From Lactifluus volemus (lineage: Eukaryota; Basidiomycota; Agaricomycetes; Russulales; Russulaceae), in assembly GCA_022376515.1 (NCBI GenBank), contig WTXI01000011.1, forward strand, positions 124,001 through 188,000: a stretch of 64,000 nt of DNA. Direction: 5' to 3'. This document shows, in pieces, positions 14,855-26,092 of this stretch. How positions within the stretch are numbered: position 1 is the stretch's first letter; every line of letters begins with the position of its first letter. The notes beneath the pieces were generated by a model, which saw nothing but the letters and a program-made list of their open reading frames with translations, was not told where the DNA came from and did not search any database. The translations under genes were made by a program, and so were the position numbers.

Positions 14855-15027
14855 ACTTGCTTGTTAATTGCTACTTTACTTAAGTTACACTTGAGTGTAC
14901 CCCGGATATCGGGCCGGTTCTCCATTTGGCAGCTTCTTATTTTCTACCACACCGGTTACCGGTCCGCCTGGTCTATCACCCCATTCCTTGCTTCTGATTA
15001 AAATATCCTTGATTTCTTTCCTTTAAT

Positions 15028-15983
15028 ATGGCCTCCAGACCATTAAATGATGATGAGGTGCTCAGCGAGATGAACAAGATGGTTCGTTTCTCGACGTGTT
15101 TCTTTACTCGGGCGATGACACCAGCGTTGTGGCCCTAGGTCGCGTTCATCAAACAAGAGGCCCTAGAGAAGGCCCGGGAGATCAAAGTAAAGGCAGACGA
15201 AGAATTCGCAATTGACAAGGTTCTCACTCTGATCATATCTACTTGCCGGTAGTAACTCACTTGATTATGATAGGCAAAACTCGTAAAGCAAGAGGAGCAG
15301 GCTATTGATGCGCAGTTTGACAAGAAGCGCAAGGGTGCAGAGACAGCACAAAAGATGTTCGTCCTTTCCATTCTTGCTGTAGTAAAAATACAAAATAAAG
15401 AACTGCCCCTTCGATAGCCAACAGTCGACGTTGACGAACAAGTCTCGACTCCGTCTTCTACACCGCCGAGAGGAACATCTTCAGGACCTTTTCGCATCCG
15501 CGCGCACTCAAATCGCGCGACTTGCTGGCGACGAGGCGCGCTACGTCCAATTTCTCGAAGGCGTACTTGTGCAAGGTCTTCTTCAACTCCTTGAGCCAAC
15601 TGTTACTGTATACACGCGTGCCAAGGACAAGGCTATCGCGACGCGTGCGCTAAATGGTGCGAAGGCAGCCTACTACGAGATCAGCGGACGTCAGGTGGAG
15701 GTCGAGTTGGATGCGTCACTAAACGATGAACTGTACGTTGTTCATTTGTAGATGTATGCATTTTAACTGTCGGATGCCCAGTGCCGGCGGTGTCAAGCTC
15801 ATCAGTGGAACGCGCCGTATAACGCTGGATAACACTCTCGATGAGCGCCTGCGACTCCTTGAGGACCGGGTGCGTCCTCCGAGTGTTGTTGACTCCCATG
15901 GTTCTGATATATCCGCACAGATGCTCCCGGAAATCAGGCATGACCTATTTGGACCCAATGAAAATAGGAAATTTTTTACATAG
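15028..15983 (+). CDS. VMA4: V-type proton ATPase subunit E
   Basis: Subunit E forms the peripheral stalk of the vacuolar H+-ATPase and ties the catalytic V1 head to the membrane sector. The start MASRPLNDDEVLSEMNKM leads into the diagnostic helix FIKQEALEKAREIKVKADEE and AKLVKQEEQAIDAQF, then SRLRLLHRREEHLQDLF. The C-terminal globular part has GGVKLISGTRRITLDNTLDE and ends LPEIRHDLFGPNENRKFFT, a strongly conserved end. Length is about 225-230 residues after removing five short introns, matching the family. Exon joins are in frame throughout; for example the last intron sits between LLEDR and MLPEIR. The ATG at 15028 gives the conserved N-terminus. No frame break is seen. Confidence 0.92.
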
Positions 15984-16222
15984 ACACAGGCGAAAGTTTG
16001 AGAAGTGGCTTGAAGCATTGTACATGTTTCGATGATGCAGTACTACCATCTGATGAGCGTTGACTTTTCTATGATACAAGTGTGACGTCTCGACATCCCC
16101 CTCCACCCCCTACTCCTTATCAGGCATTCTCTCGCCGCGCTCTAAACCTGTTTCGTCGGTTGATGGAATGTTGCTGCAAGGTCAGCGACACGCCTAAACT
16201 TACAGCCGGTGCGAGAGCGGTG

Positions 16223-17012
16223 TCATGAATATGGATAACGAGGGTAGACACCCATCACGTCGGAAGTTTGCGATGGGCATGTAGGAGCGTTGGCTGCGAG
16301 ATGCTGATAGTTAACACAGGCGGTGGTGGTGACTGTCCGGGTACAAGTAGCAGCGCCAAACCACATTGTCGCTGGCTTCCAACCACGCGCGACCCAGTCT
16401 TCCTGTGCAACCTTACATACGTCATTTCGAAATAGGGCACCTGCATCTTGCATGACGTTTGCTCTTTGACGTGTAGCAGATACTGACGCGGGTTGAGAAC
16501 GAGGAATACGTGCGAGATGTTTCAGGGGTACATGGCCCGGGGGCGGTACCGACATCTGCATATGCGGAGTCGTTCTGACTGCGGGCTGTCGTCTGACGAT
16601 TATCCCTGTGGTTTACTGCCCGGCGGTGCGCTTTGCATTACCCAAAACGCTTGAGTCATGCTTAGTAACGTGAACGGTGATCGAGGAGGTTATATGCGCA
16701 GCAACATCGAAGCGCACACGCCAACCTGCCCGCTCGATGCGTACGATCTCGAAGTCATCACGGACGAAACGTTTCCACGGAGATGCCTGCGAAATGACCT
16801 GAGCATCTGAGAGCGCGGTGAGGTATGCTACAAGACCAGTGGTCGTCAGATTTCAAGTCGTGGAAGTTGACACGCCAACTGCGACACCGCCAGGTCATGG
16901 AAGAACGTCCGTACAGACCACAGTGAAGTGCAGAGCATTAGAGCACACGAGAAAAACGAGGCGACAATCAGTAAGCTGGTGTCTGGGTCTACGCTTGTTG
17001 ACTGAAAAGTAA
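16223..17012 (-). CDS. Unrecognised coding-like gene (minus strand), frame interrupted
   Basis: I do not recognise this gene. On the minus strand, coding-like peptide runs from about 17010 down to 16613 (for example VRTFFHDLAVSQLACQLPRL, then GLVAYLTALSDAQVISQ and RDDFEIVRIERAGWRVRFD). It then continues, in changing frames, to about 16223 (HVFLVLNPRQYLLHVKE, then MQVPYFEMTY before a GTAAGG donor near 16410). Joining the first two segments needs one extra base near 16852, inside a short T run on the minus strand, the same kind of break seen in known genes here. An in-frame TAA near 16613 is either a real stop or another error. Start, stop and exon structure are therefore uncertain. It lies between VMA4, with which it converges, and a decayed catalase copy. 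Confidence 0.3.
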
Positions 17013-17104
17013 GACATAATGCCATACCTCTCTCTCAATGACAAGTGAAAGGATACGACGTCATAAAACATTGAATAGATATTCACTGAAAGTCCACACA
17101 AACA

Positions 17105-17581
17105 CACCATTCCTGTGTCACGAACTTCCAACGTGCCGGAGCTGCCACGGTTGTTGGCCAGGTGCTCGCCCGAACTACCAGAGCACTACTTCACCCTTGA
17201 CTTACCGTGCCAAGCCATACGCAGATGCAGAGCGCAGGCGTGAGTACCTCATGTGTCGTCACAGTTGCCGTTTTCGATGCAGTAGACCAGGGTCTCTGAC
17301 GCGATTTCCAAGGCTATAGGCGTAGCTACTGTTCAGCCGCTGAAGGTTGCACCTGCTAGTGAAGTTGAGGAATCACGTTGTGTTACGATTGCGTGAGCCT
17401 GAGAAAGCATGTTACTTGAAGACGAATTGCATGAACACATTCGCTGTATATGTGTGATTTATAGGGGGTGGTGTTCACACACTATCATACGATAGTTTTG
17501 GCACCAATGGCCTTTAAAGCAACGCGGCTTCGTTACACGTGACTGAGAGCAGCCACAAACGTCGCCTCTAATCGTCACCGT
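17105..17581 (+). pseudogene. Decayed partial copy of the catalase 3' end and 3' UTR
   Basis: This stretch matches the 3' part of the complete catalase at 27918-29893 and its downstream UTR. About 17105-17245 matches roughly 29325-29466 (the coding segment for FQRAGAA, then [20 protein letters not shown]). From about 17258 it jumps to the equivalent of roughly 29735 and continues through the stop region and 3' UTR to about 30090. About 270 nt, including an intron and the exon coding for [10 protein letters not shown], are missing. Numerous substitutions and small indels destroy the frame. Orientation is the same as the parent. It therefore looks like a DNA-level partial duplicate with later deletion and no function of its own. 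Confidence 0.85.
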
Positions 17582-17673
17582 CGATTCATCAATTTTAACA
17601 CTCCGAATTGGACTATTCCGGATATAGGGGCTCCTCACCGAAAGGTGAGGCACTCGCAATCTGTTTTGTGATC

Positions 17674-18797
17674 ATGTCACTGATAACAAAGCAAGACAGA
17701 ATTTCTGTTAGACAATTTGCACCTGTCCCAGCTTTGGTTGGGCTCCCAGAAATTACCCGTTCAGCCCAACCTCTTTCAACTTCAACCTCCCTTCAAGGAC
17801 CCGAATGCGAACTTGAAGTGGATCTCGAACTTGAAGAAGGTTGCATGGTGACAAAGCTTGTCAAGTATACGCACCGGGTTGTGTACTTCATTAAGAATAC
17901 CAGTAAGGGGGATCCCGTTGAAGTCGTAAGCAGATTGTCTGCTCGAAAATGTTGCCTGGCTGCTGAATCACCTCAGGAAAATATTATCAAGGACCTGGAC
18001 ATTGTACCATTCGTAAACTTTGCTCTTGATCAGCCTTGCAATCTCGCATTTCGTAAGTTCGAATGTTCACAATGAGACTGGGTTTGGATTTAGAACACTG
18101 GCAGTTGAATCATATATCCACACATCGCTCGATGTTTATGCGTTTATTGCAATCACGCCGACTTTGTCGACTCTTGATAGCCTGATACAGATGGTCAAAT
18201 CCAACAATGACTACCGACAGAGTCAAATGGATAAGACTGGGCGTACATATCTCCGTAACCTTGATGTAAGTGACCCATGTCATTCATATTCGCTGGTTTG
18301 GGCTACTGATTTTAATGGCCAACTTGAAGTTCACCGCACAGTGCTACACTGATCCAGAGTATGAGCTAGTGGCTCTGCATCCAGAGCACTTCCTCCCCAA
18401 TGGCAGTCCACTTGTTGTATATGACCCTGTGACCCAAGGTCATAAACTGTATGTTGTGGCTCGAGACCGGTGCCTCCGACAATCAGTTGATCCCAATAGC
18501 GATCCCTTTCCCCCTTTCCACCACCATGCAAAGGCCCGTGGAGAGTATCTGGACCCTAATGTGTTCCTTGTTGCCCTCAATGCTGATATAAAGTTTCGTC
18601 GCTACCTCAAGATGGGTTGTACTAGGCCACCACCAACACCTCTCCCAGATCATGTCCTTGCTCTTATGCATCGGACAATTGAGCTTGTTGATCTCCTTTA
18701 CTGGTGGCCCATATCAACAGAAGATTCTCAGACCTCATCTGATTCCTGGGCCTGTTCAAAACTGAAACGTCATGAAATTCGTGCAATGAGTATTTGA
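17674..18797 (+). CDS. Unrecognised spliced protein-coding gene
   Basis: I do not recognise this family. Three exons are supported. The first is about 17674-18050 (MSLITKQDRISVRQFAPVPA..., including the acidic CELEVDLELEEGC). The second is about 18094-18264 (LDVYAFIAITPTLSTLDSL, then MDKTGRTYLRNLD). The third is about 18348-18797 (CYTDPEYELVALHPEHFLPN, then LVVYDPVTQGHKLYVVARD, ending SKLKRHEIRAMSI). The second intron (GTAAGT...CACAG) joins in frame; the first does not join cleanly and may hide a sequence error. The deduced protein is about 320-340 residues, soluble, without signal peptide or membrane segment. Base composition looks more AT-rich than the neighbours. It sits in the accessory stretch next to the decayed catalase copy, so it may be lineage-specific. 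Function unknown. Confidence 0.5.
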
Positions 18798-19422
18798 CAA
18801 CATGGATCTGGAGGCCTGGAAAGCATATGGATGTCATTGGTGAGCAATCATGGTATGTCGTCCATTTCCAACCTTTGTAGATTTTTAACAATGGTCTTGT
18901 GTATGTCTAGATCCAGTCTCTTATGACAATGCATTTGTGATTGGTGATGGTTTGTAGCTTTCTTTGTTATGGACACATTGGACCCTACGGTGCCTTAGGA
19001 TGAGCCCCATAGCAATCTGTGCTAACACATTTCACTATTGTAGTGTTCATGGCTGGAACTGTTGATGGTACTGTACCAGAATAGTCGTTCAAGTCACATC
19101 AACAACTGCTCTACATGTTGCCTGGTCTTTGTGGGACTCAATCTACGATGAGGAAGTGGCACCTCGATAGACATGGCAATGAAATCAGGTGAACGTTGAA
19201 GGTATTTACACGCGCAATATGTTATCATCGTAATCCTTTCTGTACCGGCCCAATGACCCCAACGATGAAGGTTGATCGGTTCTTTATTTACTCGTGTCCT
19301 CGGGAGTATTATAGCGACTGGGAATAAACGCATAAGAGCCGCTCGCTGCTACGTGTCAGTCATTCATTGTCTTTCAAAATGGGTAGATATACTCGTCTCT
19401 GTCTGGGTTGATGGATCCAACG
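18798..19422. other. Intergenic stretch, no supported gene
   Basis: About 620 nt between the unrecognised gene and the stop of the minus-strand GNAT-Mss4 gene. I see no convincing coding segment on either strand, no repeat and no tRNA. Both flanking genes end towards it, so it should mainly hold their 3' UTRs. Confidence 0.5.
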
Positions 19423-20671
19423 TCAAACCTCGTACCGCACGCGTTGACATGCCACCCAAAATTCGTTTCCACCAGGTTCGCACCAACCTACAGGACCGAG
19501 GTCACATTCTGCACACGCAAGGAGTTTCAGAGGCTTGTCTACGTAACCATGAGATAAGAACATGGGCTATAATTCACAAAGTGCACGGACCTGAATGCAC
19601 AGGCTTGGAGAAGCCGATATTCTCGAATAGCAGGGGTGATGGAGTTACAAGCCACCAGTGTGTCTTCTCAGGCGGGGTAGGTAGACCTGGAAGGTCTGGA
19701 TGGCCACTGCCAGGGGGTTCCATCTGTGCCGGAGATAATACTCTACCCCGACCGATGCTCTAAAAGGCACTCACCTGGATGCATTCCCGTTCTTGAAGGA
19801 CGGCTACCCCTCGCTTAAGGATAATGCTTCCACAACGTTCATTTACACAAAGTAGATCATAGAGATTGGCCGCTGTATCGCCCTTTTCAGAAACATCAAG
19901 AATACCACTCGGAAAAGACGAAAGTAGTCGGCCTTGGCGTCGCGGGGAGGTACTCTGGCTTTGCAAGGCTTCGAAGACTCCAGATGAGATCGTTTGTGGA
20001 ATATCTTGGGAACCAATTGACTTATCGACGGGCACAGCCCATTCGAGTTCAACCCAGGGGACGCCAGCGAAGGATATGGTGCTCAAACCGCGTGACTTGA
20101 AACCTATATGCTCGTAAAAGGCGACCTTGTCCTCGTGCGCGATGAGAAGGGCCCGTTCGTAGGGACCCCCCACCAGGCGCCGTTGGTACTCCGCGATGAG
20201 GGCGGTGGCAATACCGCGTCGGCGTAAGTCAGCACGCACACACACACCATGGATCAACACTGTACGTGCGCCAGGTACATGCGTGGACATAGATTCAGGG
20301 GTGAGTGTAGCCTCGGATGAGAGCACGCCGTCCACATAACCAAGGAGGTCACGTCCACCGTCTGTTTGAGGTACGAAAGCGCCGAGGAAGAGCTCTGGGG
20401 CATTTTCCTGACGGAAGCTGATAGTTTGTAATGGTTAAATTCGCCTGTAAGAATGGGAGTAGGTTGTGGCACGAAAAACCTACTACAGCTTCTCGACGGT
20501 AGCCGCCTCTTCGGTTGGAAAACCTAGACTCAGAAACCCAGGGTGAGAGAGGACATGATAAAGAATAAAAGTAGGCTCGCCTTTAACCTCCAACTCGTAA
20601 ACTGAGTTCACCTCTTCTGTTGAAATGAGGTCAAAAAAGAGACCTTCGGGCAATGCTGCGACAGATGACAT
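19423..20671 (-). CDS. GNAT N-acetyltransferase (AANAT/PAA1-like) fused to an Mss4-like zinc domain
   Basis: The N-terminal half is a GCN5-related acetyltransferase of the arylalkylamine/polyamine type. It shows PTEEAATVEKL, RQENAPELFLGAFVP, and the acetyl-CoA loop VCVRADLRRRGIATALIAEY (about 20210-20250), then FYEHIGFKSRG. The same open frame then runs into YDLLCVNERCGSIILKRG, which is the first half of an Mss4-like beta-tent with a CxxxxC pair. Two short introns lead to THWWLVTPSPLLFENIGFSK and to KLLACAECDLGPVGWCEPGG, the second zinc-binding half. The stop is at 19423-19425. Mss4/Dss4 proteins bind Rab GTPases and zinc; here the domain sits at the C-terminus of an enzyme. All four exons join in frame (donor GTGAGT near 19777; g|ac phase join near 19550). 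The start ATG at 20671 gives the expected N-terminal segment. The substrate cannot be told from sequence. Confidence 0.8.
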
Positions 20672-20812
20672 GGCGGTGCGAGCGGGAATGTTAGAGATCT
20701 AATCTTATCATTTTAACCAAGATAGGAGCATCTATCCCACAGTTCCTTTTCCGTTGTCCCTGACGCGACGCGCTGAGCTGACCCCTAGGCCGTTCTCCAA
20801 CGCTCACCCACT

Positions 20813-21850
20813 ATGACATCTTTCATACTCGGACGTGTACTTTTGCGCTCTGGTTCCTTTCCAACCGCGCAAATTTTCGCAACGCGTCCTATCTTTTCCA
20901 ACCGCCGCCTCACATGGGTCATGCAGAGGGATCTTGTAACCACCCGTGACTTCAGCTCTGGGCCTACAGCAGATTCTGAATCTGAGCTTGAGTCAAAGCC
21001 GGGTAGGAAGGCTGGAGCGAGCTCCAACGTGGCGGGCAAGAGCAAAAATAAAAGTAATGCGATGCACAGTACAAAAGCGGAGAAGAAGAAGAAGAAGAAG
21101 AGTATGCCCGTCCTCGCCTCTGCCTGAGTGTTGGTCTGACCCACTCGATAGTCAAAATAGAACCCAAGGACCTTCCGCCCAGCCGACCTGGTAGTGCTTT
21201 TATACTGTGGTACCGTGACTGGTATCGCTCTCTGCCTAAGGCGGAGAATATCCAGACAGCACAGAAGAATGCTGCAACTGGTGCTCAGATCTGGCACGCA
21301 CTTCCTGACCATGATAAGCAGGTCTGTTTTATCTGATTCAATTGTTCTCATGAAATCTGATTGTCTCCGTAGCAATACCGAGAGAAGTTTAACGACCTGC
21401 GGACAGAATACAAACAGCGCCTCGATGAGTGGCGCGAAAACATTGACCCCGCCATCGTGCGCGAGCTGAATCGTCGCCGGGTTTCCAAGGGTTTAAATCG
21501 TATCCGCAGTGCGGGGGATGGCCGCCCGATGTCTGGCTTTCTCCGGTATGTGCATGAGAGCATCCACCAGTTGTTGCCACAGGTTTTAAGCAGGATTTCA
21601 GTTATATCCGGCAGGTGTGGGAAGAAAACCCGCGGACAGAGGGTGATCACCCCGCTCACTTCAAGGCCATGTCTGAGCGCGCCTCGAGCCAGTGGAAGGC
21701 AATGAGTGACGCTGAGAAGGCGGTATGTGCCATCCTTGTCAAAGTGGCAGATGAGCGGCTGACTGACGATTTGGCGGATAGAAATATAATGACCCAGCGA
21801 AAGACGACTTTGCTGCCTGGCGTGAACGCCGTAAGGCAAAGTCACACTAA
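20813..21850 (+). CDS. Mitochondrial HMG-box DNA-binding protein
   Basis: Proteins of this kind (Abf2/TFAM-like) package or regulate mitochondrial DNA. The N-terminus MTSFILGRVLLRSGSFPTAQ continues with IFATRPIFSNRR: basic, hydroxylated, with no acidic residues, typical of a mitochondrial presequence. A serine/lysine linker with a run of six lysines follows (about 21080-21105). HMG box A runs from RPGSAFILWYRDWYRSLP to IWHALPDHDKQQYREKF. Box B starts RPMSGFLR and continues FSYIRQVWEENPRTEGD, then MSERASSQWKAMSDAEKAKY, ending WRERRKAKSH at the TAA at 21848. Four introns are canonical. At the intron ending near 21592 the frame needs one T fewer (run at 21594-21597) to give LRFKQDF, so a one-base insertion is likely. 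The gene is divergent from the GNAT-Mss4 gene, with about 140 nt between starts. Confidence 0.8.
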
Positions 21851-22047
21851 GTCGTTGGAGAAGCCTTTCGGGAGACTAAAAGGAAAGATTAACACCCATC
21901 GCAGCCCTGTCCGTTTTACAGAACTCATAGGATAAACGCTGTTAGCGCTAGTTACTTCATCCTGCTACTTCATCGCGCTACTACAGTGGTATAGTTTTAC
22001 CAACCCTTTTTTTATTGCAATATAGTAAAGATCCGCATAAAAAAAGT

Positions 22048-22131
22048 CTCCCTGGCGGGGAGTCGAACCCCGCTCTCGCGCGATCAGTTGAAATGACAGG
22101 CGCGTGTACTAATCCGATATACTACCAGGGA
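22048..22131 (-). tRNA. tRNA-Asp (GTC) with an 11-nt intron
   Basis: On the minus strand the seven-base acceptor stem TCCCTGG pairs with CCAGGGA, followed by discriminator G. The T arm carries GGTTCGACTCC (B box). The anticodon loop reads CTGTCA, then an 11-nt intron at 22083-22093, then C and the stem GCGCG. The anticodon GTC is at 22095-22097, and the intron sits after position 37 as is normal for nuclear tRNA introns. A run of seven T on the minus strand (22039-22045) is the Pol III terminator. The exons are identical to the copy at 27096; the intron differs. Confidence 0.93.
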
Positions 22132-22233
22132 TCTGGGTCAGTTCGAGAAAAGCGATGTTGAGGGCTGACTAAACGGAGGCGTCCGTCAACCACGTCGAAT
22201 CAACTTTCTTAAACTTGGCAACTCACCTCAGCA

Positions 22234-25200
22234 ATGACTTCTACAGATTTATTTTCTTTCCTCGACCATGACCATGACTCTGAAGCGAGTGACTCGGAGA
22301 TTACTTCCAATGCTATGCAGGTAGACGGCTCCCCACGTTCTCAGCTGGCGGGTGCTCCTACACCGTCCAATAAGCGATCTGTCGATTCTCCTCCGCCGCG
22401 AAAGCGGGTAAATTCTACATCATTATCCCCCCAACCAGAGGATTTGCCACCTTCGAAACGGCAACGACTTGAGGTTTCATCCGCTTCTGTTCCGGCAGTC
22501 GTGGTTGATGAGTTTGAAACCGAGGCGAAGAGGGAGGTTGCCGCGAGCGCGGGGCTCACTGGCGCGACTGAAATCGCTGGTTCGCGATTAGAGTTGCGAC
22601 ATCAGGTGAGGCTGCAAACACCGTCCTCTGAATCGTTACAACTTTCCTGTTCTAGGTTCGACATCAAGTCGCCGTACCACCAGGTTATCCTTATGTTCCT
22701 ATTGCCTCCCATGTCCCGCCTTCGAAGCCTGCACGCGAGTACAAGTTCACCTTGGATCCTTTTCAGCAAGTTTCCATCCATGCCATCCAACGAAATGAGA
22801 GTGTTCTCGTGTCTGCGCATACTAGTGCAGGAAAGACCGTCGTCGCAGAGTATGCCATTGCACAGGCACTGCAGAACAAGCAGCGGGTCATCTACACAAG
22901 TCCAATCAAAGTTGGTCACGGGGAAAATAGTTGTACACAGTGCTGACATTTCCCTAGGCCCTCAGTAACCAAAAATACCGTGAGATGGAGGCTGAATTTG
23001 GTGACGTCGGTTTAATGACTGGAGATGTCACCCGGAATCCGTCGGCGTCATGTCTGGTGATGACTACTGAGGTACGTCCCAGCTGTCGTGCGCTCACTCT
23101 AATTCTTAGACGTTCGTGCGCAGATCCTCCGATCCATGCTCTATCGTGGCTCTGAAATCATGCGAGAAGTCGCTTGGGTCATCTTCGATGAAATCCACTA
23201 CATGCGCGACAAAGAACGTGGTGTTGTGTGGGAAGAATCTATCATCCTGCTTCCACATACTGTGCGCTACGTCTTTCTCTCTGCCACCATACCGAATGCT
23301 ATGCAATTCTGCGAATGGATATGTCGCTCGCACGAACAACCATGTCACGTTGTGTATACCGACTTCCGACCCACACCGTTACAGCATTATCTCTTCCCCG
23401 CTGGTGGAGAGGGCATCTATCTAGTGCTCAACGAAAAAGGCGAGTTTCGGGAAGACAATTTCTCCAAGGCCATGGGCATGCTGCAAGAACGTGCCGGCGA
23501 GGACCCTGCGGATCCAAAGGGTGGAAAGGGTCGCAAAGGGAAAACAAGAAAGGGGGGGACAAAAAAGGTGAGCTACTGTACTCAAGCCCTCAAAGGCCTA
23601 TAATGCTAAGTTATTGAAGGACCTTCCGATATCTCCAAGATCATCAGGATGATTATGCTCAAAAACTACAACCCTGTCATCGTCTTCGCATTCAGCAAGC
23701 GTGAATGCGAAGGGCTTGCGCTCACCCTTTCGAAATTTGAGTTCAACAGTGCAGACGAACAGGCCACCGTCGAGAAGATTTTCGCGAATGCCATCGCAGG
23801 TCTTGCACCATCTGATCGCTCCCTCCCTCAGATCGAAAATATACTTCCGCTGCTCCGTCGAGGTATTGGCATTCACCACGGGGGGCTGCTACCGATTCTG
23901 AAGGAAGTGATTGAGATCTTATTTCAAGAAGGTGTAATCAAAGTCCTCTTTGCAACCGAGACTTTTTCTATTGGTCTCAATATGCCGGCTAAGACTGTTG
24001 TCTTCACTGCCGCCCGCAAGTTCGACGGACACGAGTTCCGTGACCTGTCTTCAGGCGAATACATCCAAATGTCTGGTCGCGCCGGCCGCCGTGGACTCGA
24101 TGACAGGGGCGTAGTGATCATGATGTGCGACGAGAAGCTTGAACCTGCTGCTGCAAAATCGATGATCAAGGGTGAGGCTGACCGCTTAGACTCAGCATTT
24201 CACCTGGGATACAACATGATTCTCAACTTGATGAAGATCGAAGTCATCAGCCCAGAATACATGCTCGAACGTTGTTTCATGCAGTTCCAGAGTACTGCCG
24301 GTGTACCTGCTCTCGAAGACGGTGTGAAAAGCTCTTTCGCCTACGTGATATCCCCCTTACGCTTTCTACAGAGCTCAAGCGCGAGGAAGAAGCCAAAAAC
24401 TCGATAGAGATTCCGGATGAAGAGCTCGTTGCTCAATATTATGAGTACAGGCAACAACTTGATCAAATGTCGGCCGATTTTCGCGAGGTCGTTCACCACC
24501 CGAGCTATAGTTTGCCATATTTGCAACCTGGCAGGCTTGTTAAGGTCAGACACAAAGACCTCGACTTCGGCTGGGGCGTTGTCATCAATTACCAGAAACG
24601 GCTCCCGCCGAAGGTATGTTGATTAGCTATCCCCACACAGAGAAACCTACGCTGACATCTTTGCAGAATCTACCGTCACCGAAGGACGACATCCCTCCCC
24701 ACGAGCAATATGTAGTGGATGTTCTTCTAAACTGCTCCCAGGATTCTGCAATAACGAAAGATCGCACCATAATTGCAGCCACCCCAGGTGGTGTGCTCCC
24801 CTGTCCACCTGGGCAAAAAGCGGAGCCTCTGCTTGTCCCTGTATTACTATCGACCCTAGACGGAATAAGTCACCTGCGCATACACCTGCCGAAAGATCTG
24901 CGCCCGATAGGGCCACGTGAGACTGTCTGGAAAAGTATCCTCGAGGTTCAACGCCGGTTCCCAGACGGTATCCCATTCCTCGATCCAATTGAGAGCATGG
25001 AAATTAAAGACGAAAAGTTCAAGCTTCTCGTAAAGGTGGGGTCACGTTCCTGATTCAGTTCTTGTATGACAAATATAACCCCCCAAATAGAAAATCCAAA
25101 CGATGGAGCAAAAGATGTTCGCCAGTCCTCTGCACAGAGACCCGCGCTTACCAGATCTTTATGACTTGTACACAAAACAGCGCGACGCGCAGGATCGCAT

Positions 25201-25953
25201 GCGCACATTGAAGAAACGCATACAAGCAACACATGATGTTTTGCAGATGGAGGAACTCAAGTCCCGTAAACGCGTGCTCCGCAGACTCGGTTTTACAACC
25301 GCGGACGACATCGTGGATGTCAAGGGTCGTGTCGCATGTGAGATCAGCACTGGCGATGAGCTGCTGCTAACTGAGCTCATTTTCAACGGCGTATTCAACC
25401 CTCTGGCTCCGGAGCACTGTGCGGGGCTGCTCAGTTGTTTTGTGTTCACAGAGAAGGTTTGTGCACCCAATAATAGAGCCAAACCTATTCACTGATTATT
25501 ATTCAGAGCGAACATCAAACAAAGCTGAAGGAAGAGCTTGCGGCACCGTTACGTATTATGCAGGAGATCGCGCGACGCATCGCGAAGGTCTGCAAAGAAT
25601 CGAAGTTGCAGATCGTCGAGGAGGAATACGTTCAGTCGTTCAAAGTCGAGCTCATGGACGCGGTTGTGCAATGGTGTCGGGGAGCTTCTTTCTCAGACAT
25701 CTGCAAGGCAAGCGTCCTTTACTAAGTTGGTTTTCTTCAGAAATGCTGATCTTGACACACACACCCGTAGCTCACAGACCAATTCGAGGGCAGCCTCATT
25801 CGTGTCTTTCGTCGATTGCAAGAGCTTATTCGTCAGATGGCGCAGGCTGCAAAAGTTATTGGCAACCTTGAACTACAGCAAAAATTCGAAAATGCGTCCG
25901 AGATGCTGGAGCGGCCAAACTCGGTCATCTTCGCCTCATCGTTGTATCTCTAA
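22234..25953 (+). CDS. MTR4: Exosome RNA helicase Mtr4 (Ski2-like)
   Basis: Mtr4 is the nuclear exosome helicase; with TRAMP it unwinds and feeds RNA for 3' processing and decay. The acidic, serine-rich N-terminal tail precedes PLDPFQQ-like [16 protein letters not shown], Walker A in AHTSAGKT (about 22820), the DEVH-type box FDEIHYMRD (about 23190), SATIPN (about 23283), and the C-terminal helicase motif [15 protein letters not shown] (about 24070). The arch/KOW insertion ([20 protein letters not shown], about 24525) identifies Mtr4 rather than Ski2 in combination with the C-terminus, which ends FASSLYL at the TAA at 25951. About nine short introns all join in frame, including one at about 24325-24377 after PALED. 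No frame break was found in about 3.1 kb of coding sequence. It is bracketed by the two tRNA-Asp genes. Confidence 0.95.
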
Positions 25954-26092
25954 GCTACCTGTTGTGAGATACCTCTTTCGTTCCCTTGCAACACATACAC
26001 ATACACACTTGTCAACGCCATTTGCTTTCTCTTCATACACCGTAAACCTACAGCGTGATCCGTTATCGGACTAAACTCAGGTTGCGCACCAA

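Noticed and set aside
19272..19763. 163-codon plus-strand open frame
   Set aside because: It lies over the minus-strand Mss4 exons of the GNAT-Mss4 gene, whose two introns and zinc motifs are clear. The plus frame is a shadow.
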